Shown: positions 33,428 through 43,925, counted from the first letter of the stretch. The stretch: 64,000 bases of DNA from Caecibacter massiliensis (GCA_900095875.1 LT608311.1:248001-312000); one strand, 5' to 3'. Program-made: numbers and translations. Notes: a model not told the origin generated them from the letters alone.

Positions 33428-34378
33428 TTAACCGATAGGATGTTCTGCCATCCAGCCATCCGTGTCTCTCATGACGGCTGCTGCCAGTTCTTTTTCCGAA
33501 GCATAGTCCTGTTTGGCATACCAGTGTATGTACGGCATGCGTTTAAACCAGGTAATCTGCCGTTTGGCAAAGCGGCGTGTGCGTTTTTTGATTTCCTCAG
33601 CCGCGTCTGCCAGGCTGATTTTTCCCCGGACGTACAATGCCAGCTCTTCGTATCCAATAGCTTTCATAGCCTGCGATGCCGGGGAAATTCCTTTCTGAAG
33701 CAATCCGGCGACTTCATCAGGCCAGCCCGCATCGAGCATCATATCGACCCGCTTTTCAATGCGATCATATAATACTTCTCTGGGAAGGCTGAGGCCGATG
33801 ACATAGGCATCGTATCTCACCTTATGTCCATGACCAGCCCGCACGAAAGCAGCTCCTTCTCCTTTATCCACAGCCACCATCAGCCGCACCAGACGGTGCG
33901 TATTGGCCAGCAGTTCATGCCAGTCATCCGGCTGCCACTGCGTCTGTTCCATAATATACGTCCGCAGTTCCTGTTCTGTCATCGCCTGAATATGTTTTCT
34001 GGCGCATTCCCGTTCTTGTTCCGTAACGGCCGACCCTTCAAAGTCAAAGCCTTCGAGAAATGCCTGCACATAAAGGCCCGTCCCTCCCACCAGAATAGGG
34101 ACTTTATGTGTTTCATTGAGTGTATGGACTGCCTCAGCGGCCATGTCACAAAAACGGGCCGCCGAATACGGCTCATCGGGACTGGCAATATCAATGAGAT
34201 GATGGCGGAACCGGGATAATTCATCCTGTATCGGTTTTGCCGTGCCAATATCCATCCCCCTGTATATCTGATAGGCATCCCCTGAAATGAGTTCTGTATG
34301 GTAATGGTCCGCCAGGTAGAAACTAAGAGCCGTTTTTCCTACTGCCGTCGGACCAGCAATTGCAATAACCTTATCCAT
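33428..34378 (-). CDS. miaA: tRNA dimethylallyltransferase
   Basis: Adds the dimethylallyl group to A37 of tRNAs reading U-starting codons. 316 residues: AIAGPTAVGKTALS P-loop, SGDAYQIYRGMDIGTAKP, HLIDIASPDEPYSAARF, VGGTGLYVQAFLEG, and later FAKRQITWFKR. The usual SAD.QVY reads SGDAYQIY. MiaB, which acts on the product, is encoded upstream in the same run. Overlaps the preceding methyltransferase gene by 8 bases. Confidence 0.96.
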   Translation of the reverse strand: MDKVIAIAGPTAVGKTALSFYLADHYHTELISGDAYQIYRGMDIGTAKPIQDELSRFRHHLIDIASPDEPYSAARFCDMAAEAVHTLNETHKVPILVGGTGLYVQAFLEGFDFEGSAVTEQERECARKHIQAMTEQELRTYIMEQTQWQPDDWHELLANTHRLVRLMVAVDKGEGAAFVRAGHGHKVRYDAYVIGLSLPREVLYDRIEKRVDMMLDAGWPDEVAGLLQKGISPASQAMKAIGYEELALYVRGKISLADAAEEIKKRTRRFAKRQITWFKRMPYIHWYAKQDYASEKELAAAVMRDTDGWMAEHPIG

Positions 34379-35162
34379 GAATGTTCCCTTCTAAGACAGC
34401 ATAACGGACGCGGCTGTAACGGCCGCCCATAATCCGGGCCGCTGGAAATGCCTGCAGCAGTGGCTGCAGGAACCGGCCTTTGACCACGACCCGCTTCGAT
34501 AGGTGCATCGCCCGTTCCAGTGACGCTCTTGTCAGTTCTTCATGGTCCATGATAGCCCGGACCGGCTGGAACTGACAACTTGCCTGTACAGGCTGGCTGA
34601 ACATGGGATCAAAATAAATGATATCATATGTTTCCCGGCAATTCGCCAGATAGGTACGATAATTTTCATTGTATAACCGGATCCGGCGCAGCGCTTCTGT
34701 TACGTCGCACTTGTCATGCACGTAATGGGAAAATCCCCATCCGGTCACAGCGGCCATCTGGGGTACTGCTTCCAGTGCCGTGATGGCGGACCCTGCGGGC
34801 AGGCCAAAAGAAGCTACGATAGAATCCGCTCCGAAGCCACAAGTTGCATCCAGCACGGAAACAGACCGTTTCGCGCCAAAAGCTTCCAGCAGATGATCCG
34901 CCTTTCCCTTGCGCAGCTGCTGGATCCGCAATTCGGCCATGTTCAGACTAAAAAAATGTTTCCCTTCATCCCGTTCGATGACCGGTCCCCGGCTGGTATA
35001 GATAAGCAGGTGCTCCGTCCCGTAACGCCGGCACAGCTGTTCAACCGTCCGACCTCGCCGTGGTACAAAAACAGCTCCTATAGACTCAGCCCATGACTCC
35101 GCTTCCTGGCTGAGTGTACCTTTTGCCTTCAGGGAGGGCACTACATACAATTCCGCCATCAT
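34371..35162 (-). CDS. SAM-dependent methyltransferase, RsmJ-like
   Basis: 263 residues. HFFSLNMAELRIQQLRKGK, then the SAM motif VLDATCGFGADSIVASF, and the putative catalytic IIYFDPMFSQP. This resembles the RsmJ/YpiP group that modifies rRNA guanine in E. coli, though the N-terminal third (EAESWAESIGAVFVPRRGRTVEQLC) is closer to the Firmicute YpiP type. The ATG overlaps the mutL stop (ATGA). Target RNA unknown. Confidence 0.8.
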   Translation of the reverse strand: MMAELYVVPSLKAKGTLSQEAESWAESIGAVFVPRRGRTVEQLCRRYGTEHLLIYTSRGPVIERDEGKHFFSLNMAELRIQQLRKGKADHLLEAFGAKRSVSVLDATCGFGADSIVASFGLPAGSAITALEAVPQMAAVTGWGFSHYVHDKCDVTEALRRIRLYNENYRTYLANCRETYDIIYFDPMFSQPVQASCQFQPVRAIMDHEELTRASLERAMHLSKRVVVKGRFLQPLLQAFPAARIMGGRYSRVRYAVLEGNIHG

Positions 35163-37183
35163 GTCCGCTTAAACAATTTAGCCAGGTCATCGGGCGTAAA
35201 CCGCACAATAATGGGCCGCCCGTGGGGGCATACATAGGGTTTTTCCGTATGGAATAAATCTTCGATGAGCTGCTTCATCTGCCGGATATTGAGCCGGTCT
35301 CCCGCCTTGACCGCCCCGTGGCAGGATAAATATGCCAGAGAGCGATGGCGGAGTACCGCCTTATCAGCCACATCATTTTCATGGAGAAGACGGCAGATAT
35401 CCTGCAGTGAATCAGCAATGTCACTGGTCTTCAAATCGCAGGGGACGTCTTCGACGCGGAGTGTCGATGGCCCGGCAACAGAATAGGTATATCCCAGATC
35501 GTTGAATACATCCTGTCGTTCTGTAAGGAGAATCATATCTTCCGGATCCACCTCTACAAATTCCGCCGTAAGCAGCTGCTGACTTGGCATATGTTCCACA
35601 CGATGGCAGAATGTATCATAGCGGATCCGTTCATGGGCAGCATGCTGGTCGATAATATATAAGTCCTGCCCCTTCTTGGCTATGATGAAGCAGTCCGCTA
35701 CTTCACCAAGAGGAATGAATACATCGTCATCTCCCTCAAAGGTAATCCGTGGCTGCTCCGGCTGGTCTCCTTCAGTACCAGCCTGCCCGCCTTCGTTCAG
35801 TGCCCGGGAGAACCGCTGTTTTTCGCTAGTATCAGACACGCGCGGTTTCCAGCCATCAGAAATGGCAGTTGTATGTTCATGGAGAATCCCCGTCGCAGCT
35901 GGTGCCGTCATGTTCTGGCCGGAAGAGGGGCGGATGTCAGGCCCGCCAGAAGCCGGTGCTGCCCATACGGGACCATCTGGTCCCTCCCGGAAAGGTTGAT
36001 CCTCTCCCGATGAGGGTGTTGATATAGAGGCAGATTCTGTCATGGAGACTGGTGATGTCTTCTCTTCTGCCGGCTGGGAAGGAACAGCCCCTTCCTTGGG
36101 AGCAAATAGTGTCGCATCGGAAAAAGGTGTTTCCTGGATAACGGCAGATTTCTTTGCTACCGCAGCCGGGGCTGCAATCTGTTCCGGTTTTTCCTGATCG
36201 ATGAGCGCCGTAATGATACTATGATACAGGGCCCGGTAAATCTGCTGTTCGTCAGAAAACTTAATTTCCGTTTTTGCCGGATGGACATTGACATCGATAC
36301 TGGCCGGATCGACGTGGAGATGCAGCATAGCAAAAGGATATCCCGATTTGGGCAGCATCGCATGATATGCATTGTCAATCGCTTTGAACATGAGGGGATT
36401 GTGGACAATGCGCTGATTGACGATGCACGTCTGCCAGGAACGGGAACTTTTAAGAACCGATGGTTTGCCTACGTATCCTTCGATCTGCACGTTGTCGTGG
36501 TCATAAGTAACAGGGAAGATTTCCCGTGCTACACCGGCACCGTAAATATTGGCAATCGTTTCCTTTAAATCGCCGAGACCGCCTGTATGGAGTGTGGTCC
36601 GCCCGTTATTGATAAACGTAAATTCGATTCCCGGCTGGGCCAGAGCCAGTTTCGTAATCATTTCACTGATTTTTGAGCTTTCCGTCCGTTCACTTTTTAA
36701 AAACTTTTTTCGTGCCGGCGTATTGTAAAAGAGATCACTGACCTCCATCGTCGTGCCGGCAGCCGCTCCGGCCTGATCTTCTGAGGTAATGACGCCCCCG
36801 TCCAGGACGAGGTGCACGGCAAATTCATCTTCCGGCCGCCGCGTCGTAATCTGCATATGCGAGACGGCGGCGATACTGGGGACAGCTTCGCCGCGAAACC
36901 CCAGAGAGGTGATGGCAAATATATCTTCGACGGAACTGATTTTGCTCGTAGCATGGCGGATAATGCACTTATGCGCATCTTCCCGGCTCATGCCGCAGCC
37001 GTTATCCGTAACCCGGATATACGATGCCCCGCCTTCCGCTATTTCCACCTCAATGGCGCTGGCACCGGCATCAATAGCGTTTTCTACCAGTTCCTTCACG
37101 CACGAGGAAGGCCGTTCTACTACTTCCCCGGCCGCGATTTTATTGCGTGTCGCTTCGTCGAGAATATTGATGATTGAATTCAA
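35159..37183 (-). CDS. mutL: DNA mismatch repair protein MutL
   Basis: 674 residues. N-terminal GHKL ATPase: KIAAGEVVERP, ELVENAIDAGA, VTDNGCGM, ISTVED-like region with LGFRGEA. A long low-complexity linker (about 340-460, rich in Ser, Pro, Ala) joins the C-terminal endonuclease domain with DQHAAHERIRYD and CPHGRPIIVRF. In the endonuclease motif the last acid is Asp where Glu is usual. TTG start, overlapping the mutS stop by four bases. Confidence 0.96.
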   Translation of the reverse strand: MNSIINILDEATRNKIAAGEVVERPSSCVKELVENAIDAGASAIEVEIAEGGASYIRVTDNGCGMSREDAHKCIIRHATSKISSVEDIFAITSLGFRGEAVPSIAAVSHMQITTRRPEDEFAVHLVLDGGVITSEDQAGAAAGTTMEVSDLFYNTPARKKFLKSERTESSKISEMITKLALAQPGIEFTFINNGRTTLHTGGLGDLKETIANIYGAGVAREIFPVTYDHDNVQIEGYVGKPSVLKSSRSWQTCIVNQRIVHNPLMFKAIDNAYHAMLPKSGYPFAMLHLHVDPASIDVNVHPAKTEIKFSDEQQIYRALYHSIITALIDQEKPEQIAAPAAVAKKSAVIQETPFSDATLFAPKEGAVPSQPAEEKTSPVSMTESASISTPSSGEDQPFREGPDGPVWAAPASGGPDIRPSSGQNMTAPAATGILHEHTTAISDGWKPRVSDTSEKQRFSRALNEGGQAGTEGDQPEQPRITFEGDDDVFIPLGEVADCFIIAKKGQDLYIIDQHAAHERIRYDTFCHRVEHMPSQQLLTAEFVEVDPEDMILLTERQDVFNDLGYTYSVAGPSTLRVEDVPCDLKTSDIADSLQDICRLLHENDVADKAVLRHRSLAYLSCHGAVKAGDRLNIRQMKQLIEDLFHTEKPYVCPHGRPIIVRFTPDDLAKLFKRT

Positions 37184-39783
37184 CTCCTGCCACTTCCTTC
37201 CTTAGCTTCTTTCTGCAGCGTATACAAAAAGGAAATTGCTTCAATAGGTGTCATGCTCGTCACATCGACAGATAACAGGTGGTCGATGACCGGATTGGTA
37301 AACAGACTGTCTTCCATAGGAGCCGGCAGTGCCTGTGCAGAATGTACCGGTACAGCCGGCTGGGCTGCTCCTCCGGCTTCCAGTCCCGTCAGGATGACAT
37401 CGGCCCGTTTCAATAATTTCTCCGGCAGTCCTGCCAGACGCGCAACATGGAGGCCATAACTCTTATCGGCTCCACCTGGCACGATACGGCGCAGGAATTT
37501 GATACTGCGTCCCCGTTCCTTTACCGCAACGGTGTAATTTTTTATTTTATCTGATTCATCAGCCATAGCGATGAGTTCGTGGTAATGTGTAGCAAACAGC
37601 GTCAGGGCATGAATCTGCTGCAGGCAGTATTCAATGACGGCCTGGGCAATGGACATCCCGTCAAAGGTGCTCGTACCGCGGCCGATTTCATCGAGGATCA
37701 GCAGGCTGCGGGACGTGGCATGTTTCAAAATATACGATACTTCCTTCATTTCCACCATGAATGTACTCTGCCCTGTCAAGATATCATCACTGGCGCCAAT
37801 GCGCGTGAAAATCCGGTCTACGGGGCAGATGGAGGCTTCCCGGGCCGGTATGAAGGAGCCGGCCTGGGTCATGAGCACGAGAACAGCCACCTGGCGCATA
37901 TAGGTCGATTTTCCCGCCATATTGGGGCCGGTAATGATCAAGACTTCGTGATCTTTATGGTTGAGCGTCACATCATTAGGGACAAACAATTCATCCTTCA
38001 GATATTTTTCGATGATGGGATGGCGACCATCGCGGATGGTCACCGACTGATCCCGGTTCAGGCCGGGACGGATATAGTGGTTTTCATGAGCCGCCCTGGC
38101 CAGGCTGTACAGGCAGTCAATCTGGGCAATAGCCCGGGCTGTCTGCTGCATAGCCGGGATATAGACCCCGATCTGCTGGCGGATCTGGCCAAACAACTGA
38201 TATTCCAGTGTCAGCATACGTTCCTGACTGGTCAGGACTTTGACTTCAAACTCTTTTAATTCCGGCGTAATATATCGTTCGGCATTGACCAGAGTCTGCT
38301 TACGCACGTAATAATCCGGTACGGGTTTCGTGTTGGCATGAGAAATTTCAAAATAGTAGCCGAACACCTTCGTATAGCCGATTTTCATTTTTATGCCAGT
38401 TTTTTCTTTTTCTTTTTCTTCTAGTTCCTGTAAAAAGGCGTGACTGTTGGCGGCAATAGACCGGATTTCATCCAGTTCTTTAGAAAATCCATCGCGGATA
38501 ACGCCGCCATTGCGTATGACCACGCCGGGATCGTCTTTAATGCCCCGGCACAATAGATCATATACTTCCTGATGCTCTGCCACCTGATTGTTCAGCCGTT
38601 TCAATAAGTCACTGCCGGCTCCATCCAAAATCTGCTTCAGCTGCGGTATCACCGACAGGGACTCCCTCAGGGCTACCATATCTTTTGGGCTGGCCGTTCC
38701 CGTTTCGACACGGGTCAGTATCCGTTCAAAATCATAAATCCGGTCCAGTGTGTCGGACAAATCCTGACGCATGATTTCATGACGCACCAGTTCTTCTACC
38801 GCATCCTGGCGGAGCACAATATCAGAAATGCGCAGGAGTGGCGCTTCCAGCCATTTCCGCAACAGTCTTCCGCCCATGGCAGTGTGGGTCTTATCAAGGA
38901 CATCGAGAAGCGTCCCTTTCCGGCCGCCATCGCGTACATTCTGGGTAATTTCCAGATGGCGGATGCTCGCCGCATCAATGACCAGACGCCGTTCATTATC
39001 GATGCGTTCCAGATGGTTGATATGAGAGATATCGGACTGCATGACCTCACTGACATAGGATAAGAGCATGCCGATGCAGATAGCTGCATCATGGGCGGCA
39101 TCAAGGTCTTCCTTTTTAAAATATGCCGCAGCTTTTTCCCCATAATCGCAGTCATCCTCTGCTTCAAAAGGCGTGACCGTGCACTGGGACATGTGGCTTT
39201 TCAGGTACTGCAGCACCGTATCGATCTGCTTGCCCAGACGATAATAAATCAGCTCGCTTGGTTCATAGACAGACAGGATATCAAACAAGCTGTCTTCCAT
39301 AGCAGTCACGGCACATACCGACCAGAGGCATTCTCCTGTCGTCACATCCATAAGAGCAATGGACAGGATGTCATTTTTTTCCGTCAGGCAGGCGATATAA
39401 TTATTTTTCTTGGAAGCGACGGCATGTTCCAGCGTAATCGTTCCCGGCGTAATGACTTTAATGATTTTCCTCTTGACGATGCCTTTGGCCAGCTTAGGGT
39501 CTTCCATCTGTTCGCAAATAGCTACCTTGTATCCCTTATGGACCAGCCGTTCAATATAGGTATCAGCCGAATGGAACGGAACACCACACATGGGAACCCG
39601 TTCTTTATTACCGCCAGCCCGACCTGTCAGAGTCAGATCCAGTTCCCGTGATGCCGTCAGGGCATCGTCAAAAAACATTTCATAAAAATCGCCAAGGCGG
39701 AAAAATAGTATTTTATCTTTGCATTGTTCTTTGACTTCGAGATACTGTTTCATCATCGGAGTCAGTTTTGGCGTGTCAGGCAA
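37180..39783 (-). CDS. mutS: DNA mismatch repair protein MutS
   Basis: 867 residues, standard length. N-terminal mismatch-binding domain with PMMKQYLEVKEQCKDKILFFRLGDFYEMFFDDA-type sequence containing the F-x-E motif region, the lever/clamp in the middle, and the ATPase with ITGPNMAGKSTYMRQVAVL, LLILDEIGRGTSTFDG and FATHYHEL. TTG start with GGGAGG six bases upstream. Twelve bases downstream of miaB. Confidence 0.97.
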   Translation of the reverse strand: MPDTPKLTPMMKQYLEVKEQCKDKILFFRLGDFYEMFFDDALTASRELDLTLTGRAGGNKERVPMCGVPFHSADTYIERLVHKGYKVAICEQMEDPKLAKGIVKRKIIKVITPGTITLEHAVASKKNNYIACLTEKNDILSIALMDVTTGECLWSVCAVTAMEDSLFDILSVYEPSELIYYRLGKQIDTVLQYLKSHMSQCTVTPFEAEDDCDYGEKAAAYFKKEDLDAAHDAAICIGMLLSYVSEVMQSDISHINHLERIDNERRLVIDAASIRHLEITQNVRDGGRKGTLLDVLDKTHTAMGGRLLRKWLEAPLLRISDIVLRQDAVEELVRHEIMRQDLSDTLDRIYDFERILTRVETGTASPKDMVALRESLSVIPQLKQILDGAGSDLLKRLNNQVAEHQEVYDLLCRGIKDDPGVVIRNGGVIRDGFSKELDEIRSIAANSHAFLQELEEKEKEKTGIKMKIGYTKVFGYYFEISHANTKPVPDYYVRKQTLVNAERYITPELKEFEVKVLTSQERMLTLEYQLFGQIRQQIGVYIPAMQQTARAIAQIDCLYSLARAAHENHYIRPGLNRDQSVTIRDGRHPIIEKYLKDELFVPNDVTLNHKDHEVLIITGPNMAGKSTYMRQVAVLVLMTQAGSFIPAREASICPVDRIFTRIGASDDILTGQSTFMVEMKEVSYILKHATSRSLLILDEIGRGTSTFDGMSIAQAVIEYCLQQIHALTLFATHYHELIAMADESDKIKNYTVAVKERGRSIKFLRRIVPGGADKSYGLHVARLAGLPEKLLKRADVILTGLEAGGAAQPAVPVHSAQALPAPMEDSLFTNPVIDHLLSVDVTSMTPIEAISFLYTLQKEAKEGSGRS

Positions 39784-39794
39784 AATATACCTCC

Positions 39795-41132
39795 CTACAT
39801 ATTGGATTCATGCACTATATGTCCCTTAAGTACCCATGTTTGTCCTTTATCGACCATGACCGGTACAGTGTCGCCGATGGCTGCTGAACCATCATTTTCC
39901 CAGATAATCATCTTATTGCCCGTCGTACGGCCGAACCAGTGATTTTTGTCATTTTTAGTCGGTCCTTCCACGATGACATCATAGATATGGCGTTCCATGG
40001 CCTGATTTTTCTTCAGGCTGTATACATTCTGTACATCCATCAGGCGCTGCAGACGACTGCTCTTGACTTCCTGGGGAATCTGGTCTTTCATAGTGGCCGC
40101 CGGCGTACCCGTCCGCGGCGAATACATGAAGGTATAAGCCATATCATACTGGCAGCGTTTCAGGAACTGGAGGGTATCCATAAACATGTCTTCCGTTTCA
40201 CCGGGAAAACCGACGATGATATCCGTCGTCAGCACCAGATCCGGAATGCGTCTGCGGGCATAGTCCACCAGATCCATATAATGTTCTACCGTATAGCCGC
40301 GGTTCATTTTTTTGAGCAGGGCATCGTTCCCGCACTGGATGGGAAGGTGCATGTGATTGACGACTTTATGGCATTCGGCAATGGCGTCGATGGCATCGTA
40401 ATTCATATCCTTGGGATGGCTTGTCATATAGCGGATCCGTTCGATGCCATCTATTTCATTGACAGCCCGGAGCAGGCTGGCAAAATCATCGTGGCTGGAC
40501 AAATCCTTCCCATAGGAATTGACGTTCTGCCCTAAAAGAGTAATTTCCTTATATCCCGCATCGGCAACACGCCGGACTTCTTCCACGACAGACTGGACCG
40601 GACGGCTGACTTCCCGCCCCCGCACGTAGGGAACGATACAATAGGTGCAAAAATTGTTACACCCGTTCATGATGGGAATCCAGGCAAAAAATTTCTGGAA
40701 TCGCTTGGCCGGCAGTTCATGAAACGCCGGTACATGCATATCCGATGCCAGGTAATGTTCTTTTTTTTGCTGCCGTTCCTTAATGAGATCGATAAGGGTA
40801 TGGATATTATGCGTACCAATGACCAGATCGATATGAGGAGCCCGTTTGAAAAGCCGGTCCTGCCATTCCTGTGCCATGCATCCCGTCACCGCGATGATCA
40901 GGTCCGGATTCTCATCTTTTAAGTGCTTCAGTTCGCCGATTTTTCCCAGCGTCTTGTCCTCTGCCGTTTCCCGGACACAACAGGTATTCAATAAAATCAC
41001 GTCCGCCATAGTGAGCTCGTCCGTCTGGCGATACCCCAGTTCTTCCAGCTGTCCCGCATAATGCTCGGAATCGCTCTGATTCATCTGACACCCATAGGTC
41101 TGGATAAAATAAAATTTCTCATTCTGCGTCAT
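39795..41132 (-). CDS. miaB: tRNA-2-methylthio-N6-dimethylallyladenosine synthase
   Basis: Radical-SAM methylthiotransferase acting on A37 after MiaA. 445 residues. N-terminal cluster Cys in QTYGCQMNQSDSE, NTCCVRETAE and VTGCMAQE; radical-SAM CxxxCxxC in NGCNNFCTYCIVPYVRGRE; C-terminal TRAM domain (HIYDVIVEGPTKN to the end). First gene of the miaB-mutS-mutL-MTase-miaA-ynbB-rnmV-ksgA run. The 141 bases before it show no clear promoter. Confidence 0.97.
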   Translation of the reverse strand: MTQNEKFYFIQTYGCQMNQSDSEHYAGQLEELGYRQTDELTMADVILLNTCCVRETAEDKTLGKIGELKHLKDENPDLIIAVTGCMAQEWQDRLFKRAPHIDLVIGTHNIHTLIDLIKERQQKKEHYLASDMHVPAFHELPAKRFQKFFAWIPIMNGCNNFCTYCIVPYVRGREVSRPVQSVVEEVRRVADAGYKEITLLGQNVNSYGKDLSSHDDFASLLRAVNEIDGIERIRYMTSHPKDMNYDAIDAIAECHKVVNHMHLPIQCGNDALLKKMNRGYTVEHYMDLVDYARRRIPDLVLTTDIIVGFPGETEDMFMDTLQFLKRCQYDMAYTFMYSPRTGTPAATMKDQIPQEVKSSRLQRLMDVQNVYSLKKNQAMERHIYDVIVEGPTKNDKNHWFGRTTGNKMIIWENDGSAAIGDTVPVMVDKGQTWVLKGHIVHESNM

Positions 41133-41273
41133 ACTATATTCCTCAGTTTCTTTGTATTGGATAGGTTATCCTGGATTTTCATTTTTACACTCTATAGTAC
41201 CACATATCTGAGACTCTGAACAGGGCTGAAAGAAATTACTGGCCCCGGCATTCCGCAATCACAGTAAAACGTA

Positions 41274-42401
41274 TCAGGCCGGGCAGCGAACATACAGTCC
41301 CGGCAGGATTTCTTCCACCAGGTTGTGCAGCATCAGGTTAAGCAATATACAGCTGATATCTGACGCAGCAAAACCGGTCTGTATGACCAGCTGCTCCACA
41401 GGCAGGGCCTGCGATTCCTGAAGTGCCTCATAGATCTTCCGCTCCGCATCAGACAAGGTACAGACAAAGGTACAGACAGACTTGCCTTTCTCTGATTCCA
41501 CATGCTGCCAGCCGTATTCCTCCAGTACATCAGCTGCACAGGTCAGGATAATGGCTCCGTTCCGCAAAAGCGCATGAGTTCCCTGACTCATGGTAGAAAA
41601 AATACTGCCCGGCACAGCAAAGACGTCCCGTCCTTCTTCCAGAGCGAAATCGGCCGTAATTAATGCTCCGCTCCGCGCTGCCGCTTCGACGACGATGACA
41701 CAGCGGGCCATCCCGGCAATGATACGGTTGCGGGCTGGAAAATTACGTGCCAGCGGCTCCACGCCGAAGGAAAACTCACTGACAACGGCACCGCCGGCAT
41801 CGCAGATTTCCTGGAACAGGCGCCGGTTTTCCGGAGGATACGTCCGGTCCAGGCCATTGGCAACGACGGCAATTGTCCTGCCTCCACCTCGGAGTGCACC
41901 TGTATGGGCCCGCGTATCAATGCCTCTGGCTCCCCCGCTGATAACAAAAACGCCCTGCCGGGCTAATTGCTCCGACAGGGTATGGGCAGCATTCAGGCCA
42001 TACGGAGTAGCCTTGCGGGCTCCGACGAGAGCTGCTGTTTTATTATTCTGTGGCAGTATTCCCTGATAAAACAGGACGGCTGGCGCATTGTATGTCTGCC
42101 TGAGCAGTTCCGGATATGCTTTCTCCTGAAAGGTCACCAGATGTACCTGTCGTGAACGGAGCAGCCGTTCCTGCTCATCCCAGTCAAAGTGGTTGCGGGA
42201 AGTGTTGATGTGGCCGGCTTTCTGCGCGCCCAGACCGGCAGCTGCCGCCACGGCTTCTCCATCGGCCTGCCAGGCTTTCTGCGCACTGCCAAAGTGAGAA
42301 ATAATATTCCGTATGCGCCTTGCTCCCAGGCCTTTTATCGATTGCCATGCTGCCATATACCGGCGTTCTTCCATGAGGTTCGCCGTTTCCACTGGCGTCA
42401 C
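41274..42401 (-). CDS. dprA: DNA processing protein DprA (Smf)
   Basis: Binds incoming single-stranded DNA and loads RecA during natural transformation. 375 residues. N-terminal HhH-like part (GLGARRIRNIISHFGSAQKAW), the Rossmann core VGARKATPYG, VISGGARGIDTRAHTGAL, IAVVANGLDRTYPPENRRL, and SGALITADFALEEGRDVFAVPG, then a C-terminal winged-helix segment. GTG start overlapping comM's stop. Together with comM it points to competence, at least ancestrally. Confidence 0.95.
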   Translation of the reverse strand: MTPVETANLMEERRYMAAWQSIKGLGARRIRNIISHFGSAQKAWQADGEAVAAAAGLGAQKAGHINTSRNHFDWDEQERLLRSRQVHLVTFQEKAYPELLRQTYNAPAVLFYQGILPQNNKTAALVGARKATPYGLNAAHTLSEQLARQGVFVISGGARGIDTRAHTGALRGGGRTIAVVANGLDRTYPPENRRLFQEICDAGGAVVSEFSFGVEPLARNFPARNRIIAGMARCVIVVEAAARSGALITADFALEEGRDVFAVPGSIFSTMSQGTHALLRNGAIILTCAADVLEEYGWQHVESEKGKSVCTFVCTLSDAERKIYEALQESQALPVEQLVIQTGFAASDISCILLNLMLHNLVEEILPGLYVRCPA

Positions 42402-43915
42402 ATCCTTTGCAGTTTATTTCTATAACTCAGCGCTTCGGCTACATGCTCCTGCCCTATTTCATCGCTTTCTCCCAAGTCAGCTATCGTGCGGGATACCTTG
42501 ATGATCCGGTCGTAACTGCGCGCACTGAGTTTAAATTTATCAAATACCTCCTGCAGAAGCCTTCTGGCCTGTTCCGTCACACAGCACGTTTCCCGGATTG
42601 CCCGGTGTCCCATGTGGGCGTTGCAGAACATACCAAATGGCCGCAGTCGCTCTACCTGCCGTTCCCTGGCCGCCAGGACGCGCTCCCGGATTACACCGGA
42701 CCCTTCCTGTGCCTCATCGGACACGAGTTCACGGTATAAGGGCCGCTCGACGCGGACATGCAGATCAATCCGGTCCAGCAGCGGCCCGGAAATTTTCCGC
42801 ACATAACGGCGGATTTCCCCAGGCGTACAGGTACAAAGCTGGTCAGACCCGTAATTGCCGCAGGGACAGGGATTCATGGCGGCTATGAGCATATATTGGG
42901 CCGGATAGGTCAGGGAAGCGTGGACGCGGGCGATGTGCACGACGCCATCTTCCAGGGGCTGACGCATAACTTCCAGTACGGAGCGGGGAAACTCCGGCAG
43001 TTCATCCAGAAATAGGACGCCATTATGAGCCAGTGTAACCTCTCCCGGCCGCGGAATCGTGCCGCCACCGATGAGGCCGTTGACAGAAATCGTGTGATGA
43101 GGGCTGCGGAATGGCCGTTCTGTAATCATGCGGTTCTGATGGAACAGTCCCGCTACGGAGTAAATTTTCGTCACTTCCAGTGATTCTTCCGTATTCATAG
43201 GCGGCAGTATGGTCGGCAGACGTTTGGCCAGCATGGTCTTGCCGGCCCCCGGAGGTCCGATCATGAGTACGTTATGCCCGCCGGCGGCAGCAATTTCTAA
43301 CGCCCGTTTGGCCAGGAATTGTCCCTGTACCTCGGAAAAGTCGATGGTATATTCCGGCCTTATTTCCTGCTGGTCATCGGACGGTACGGCCGCTTCCAGC
43401 CGTTCTATATCGTTCAGATGCTGTATGACATCGCGCAATGTGCGGACTGCATAGACCGTCATTTTACGGCACAACAAAGCTTCCGCCGCATTTTCTTCAC
43501 TGATAAAAACCGTATGAAACCCGGCAGACGCTCCTTTCAGAATCATCGAAAGAAGTCCTTTTACGGGCCGGATATGTCCATCCAGAGATAATTCCCCGAT
43601 AAACAGGCAGCCTGCCGTTTTTTCTGCCTGTATCTGCCCACTGGACACCATGATGCCGACAGCAATGGCTATATCCAGTCCGGTACTGTCTTTTTTGAGC
43701 TCAGCCGGCGCCAGATTCATGGTAATCCGCCGCATAGGGAATTCATACCCGCTGTTTTTCATAGCCGAACGGACCCGCTCTTTCGATTCTTTGACAGATG
43801 TCGCTGCCATTCCGACGATTTCAAATCCGGGAAGTCCGTTGGCGATATCCGTTTCTACGGTAATAATGTTGCCCATGAGTCCCAGCGTCGTCGCTCCATA
43901 TACACTTGCAAACAT
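42398..43915 (-). CDS. comM: YifB/ComM Mg chelatase-like helicase
   Basis: 505 residues from the ATG with GAGGG seven bases before. N-terminal Lon-like domain (FASVYGATTLGLMGNIITVETDI, RRITMNLAPAELKKDSTG), then AAA+ with Walker A IGPPGAGKTMLAKRLP, Walker B LFLDELPEF, NPCPCGNYG, and a C-terminal RLSARSYDRI-like FKLSARSYDRIIKVSRTIADL. ComM promotes branch migration during transformation. Longer upstream in-frame starts run into yraN and are not preferred. Confidence 0.94.
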   Translation of the reverse strand: MFASVYGATTLGLMGNIITVETDIANGLPGFEIVGMAATSVKESKERVRSAMKNSGYEFPMRRITMNLAPAELKKDSTGLDIAIAVGIMVSSGQIQAEKTAGCLFIGELSLDGHIRPVKGLLSMILKGASAGFHTVFISEENAAEALLCRKMTVYAVRTLRDVIQHLNDIERLEAAVPSDDQQEIRPEYTIDFSEVQGQFLAKRALEIAAAGGHNVLMIGPPGAGKTMLAKRLPTILPPMNTEESLEVTKIYSVAGLFHQNRMITERPFRSPHHTISVNGLIGGGTIPRPGEVTLAHNGVLFLDELPEFPRSVLEVMRQPLEDGVVHIARVHASLTYPAQYMLIAAMNPCPCGNYGSDQLCTCTPGEIRRYVRKISGPLLDRIDLHVRVERPLYRELVSDEAQEGSGVIRERVLAARERQVERLRPFGMFCNAHMGHRAIRETCCVTEQARRLLQEVFDKFKLSARSYDRIIKVSRTIADLGESDEIGQEHVAEALSYRNKLQRM

Positions 43916-43925
43916 AGGAATACCC

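Noticed and set aside
41274-43915. dprA-comM taken as proof of active competence
   Set aside because: Both genes are widespread in non-competent bacteria, and no uptake machinery is in the window.
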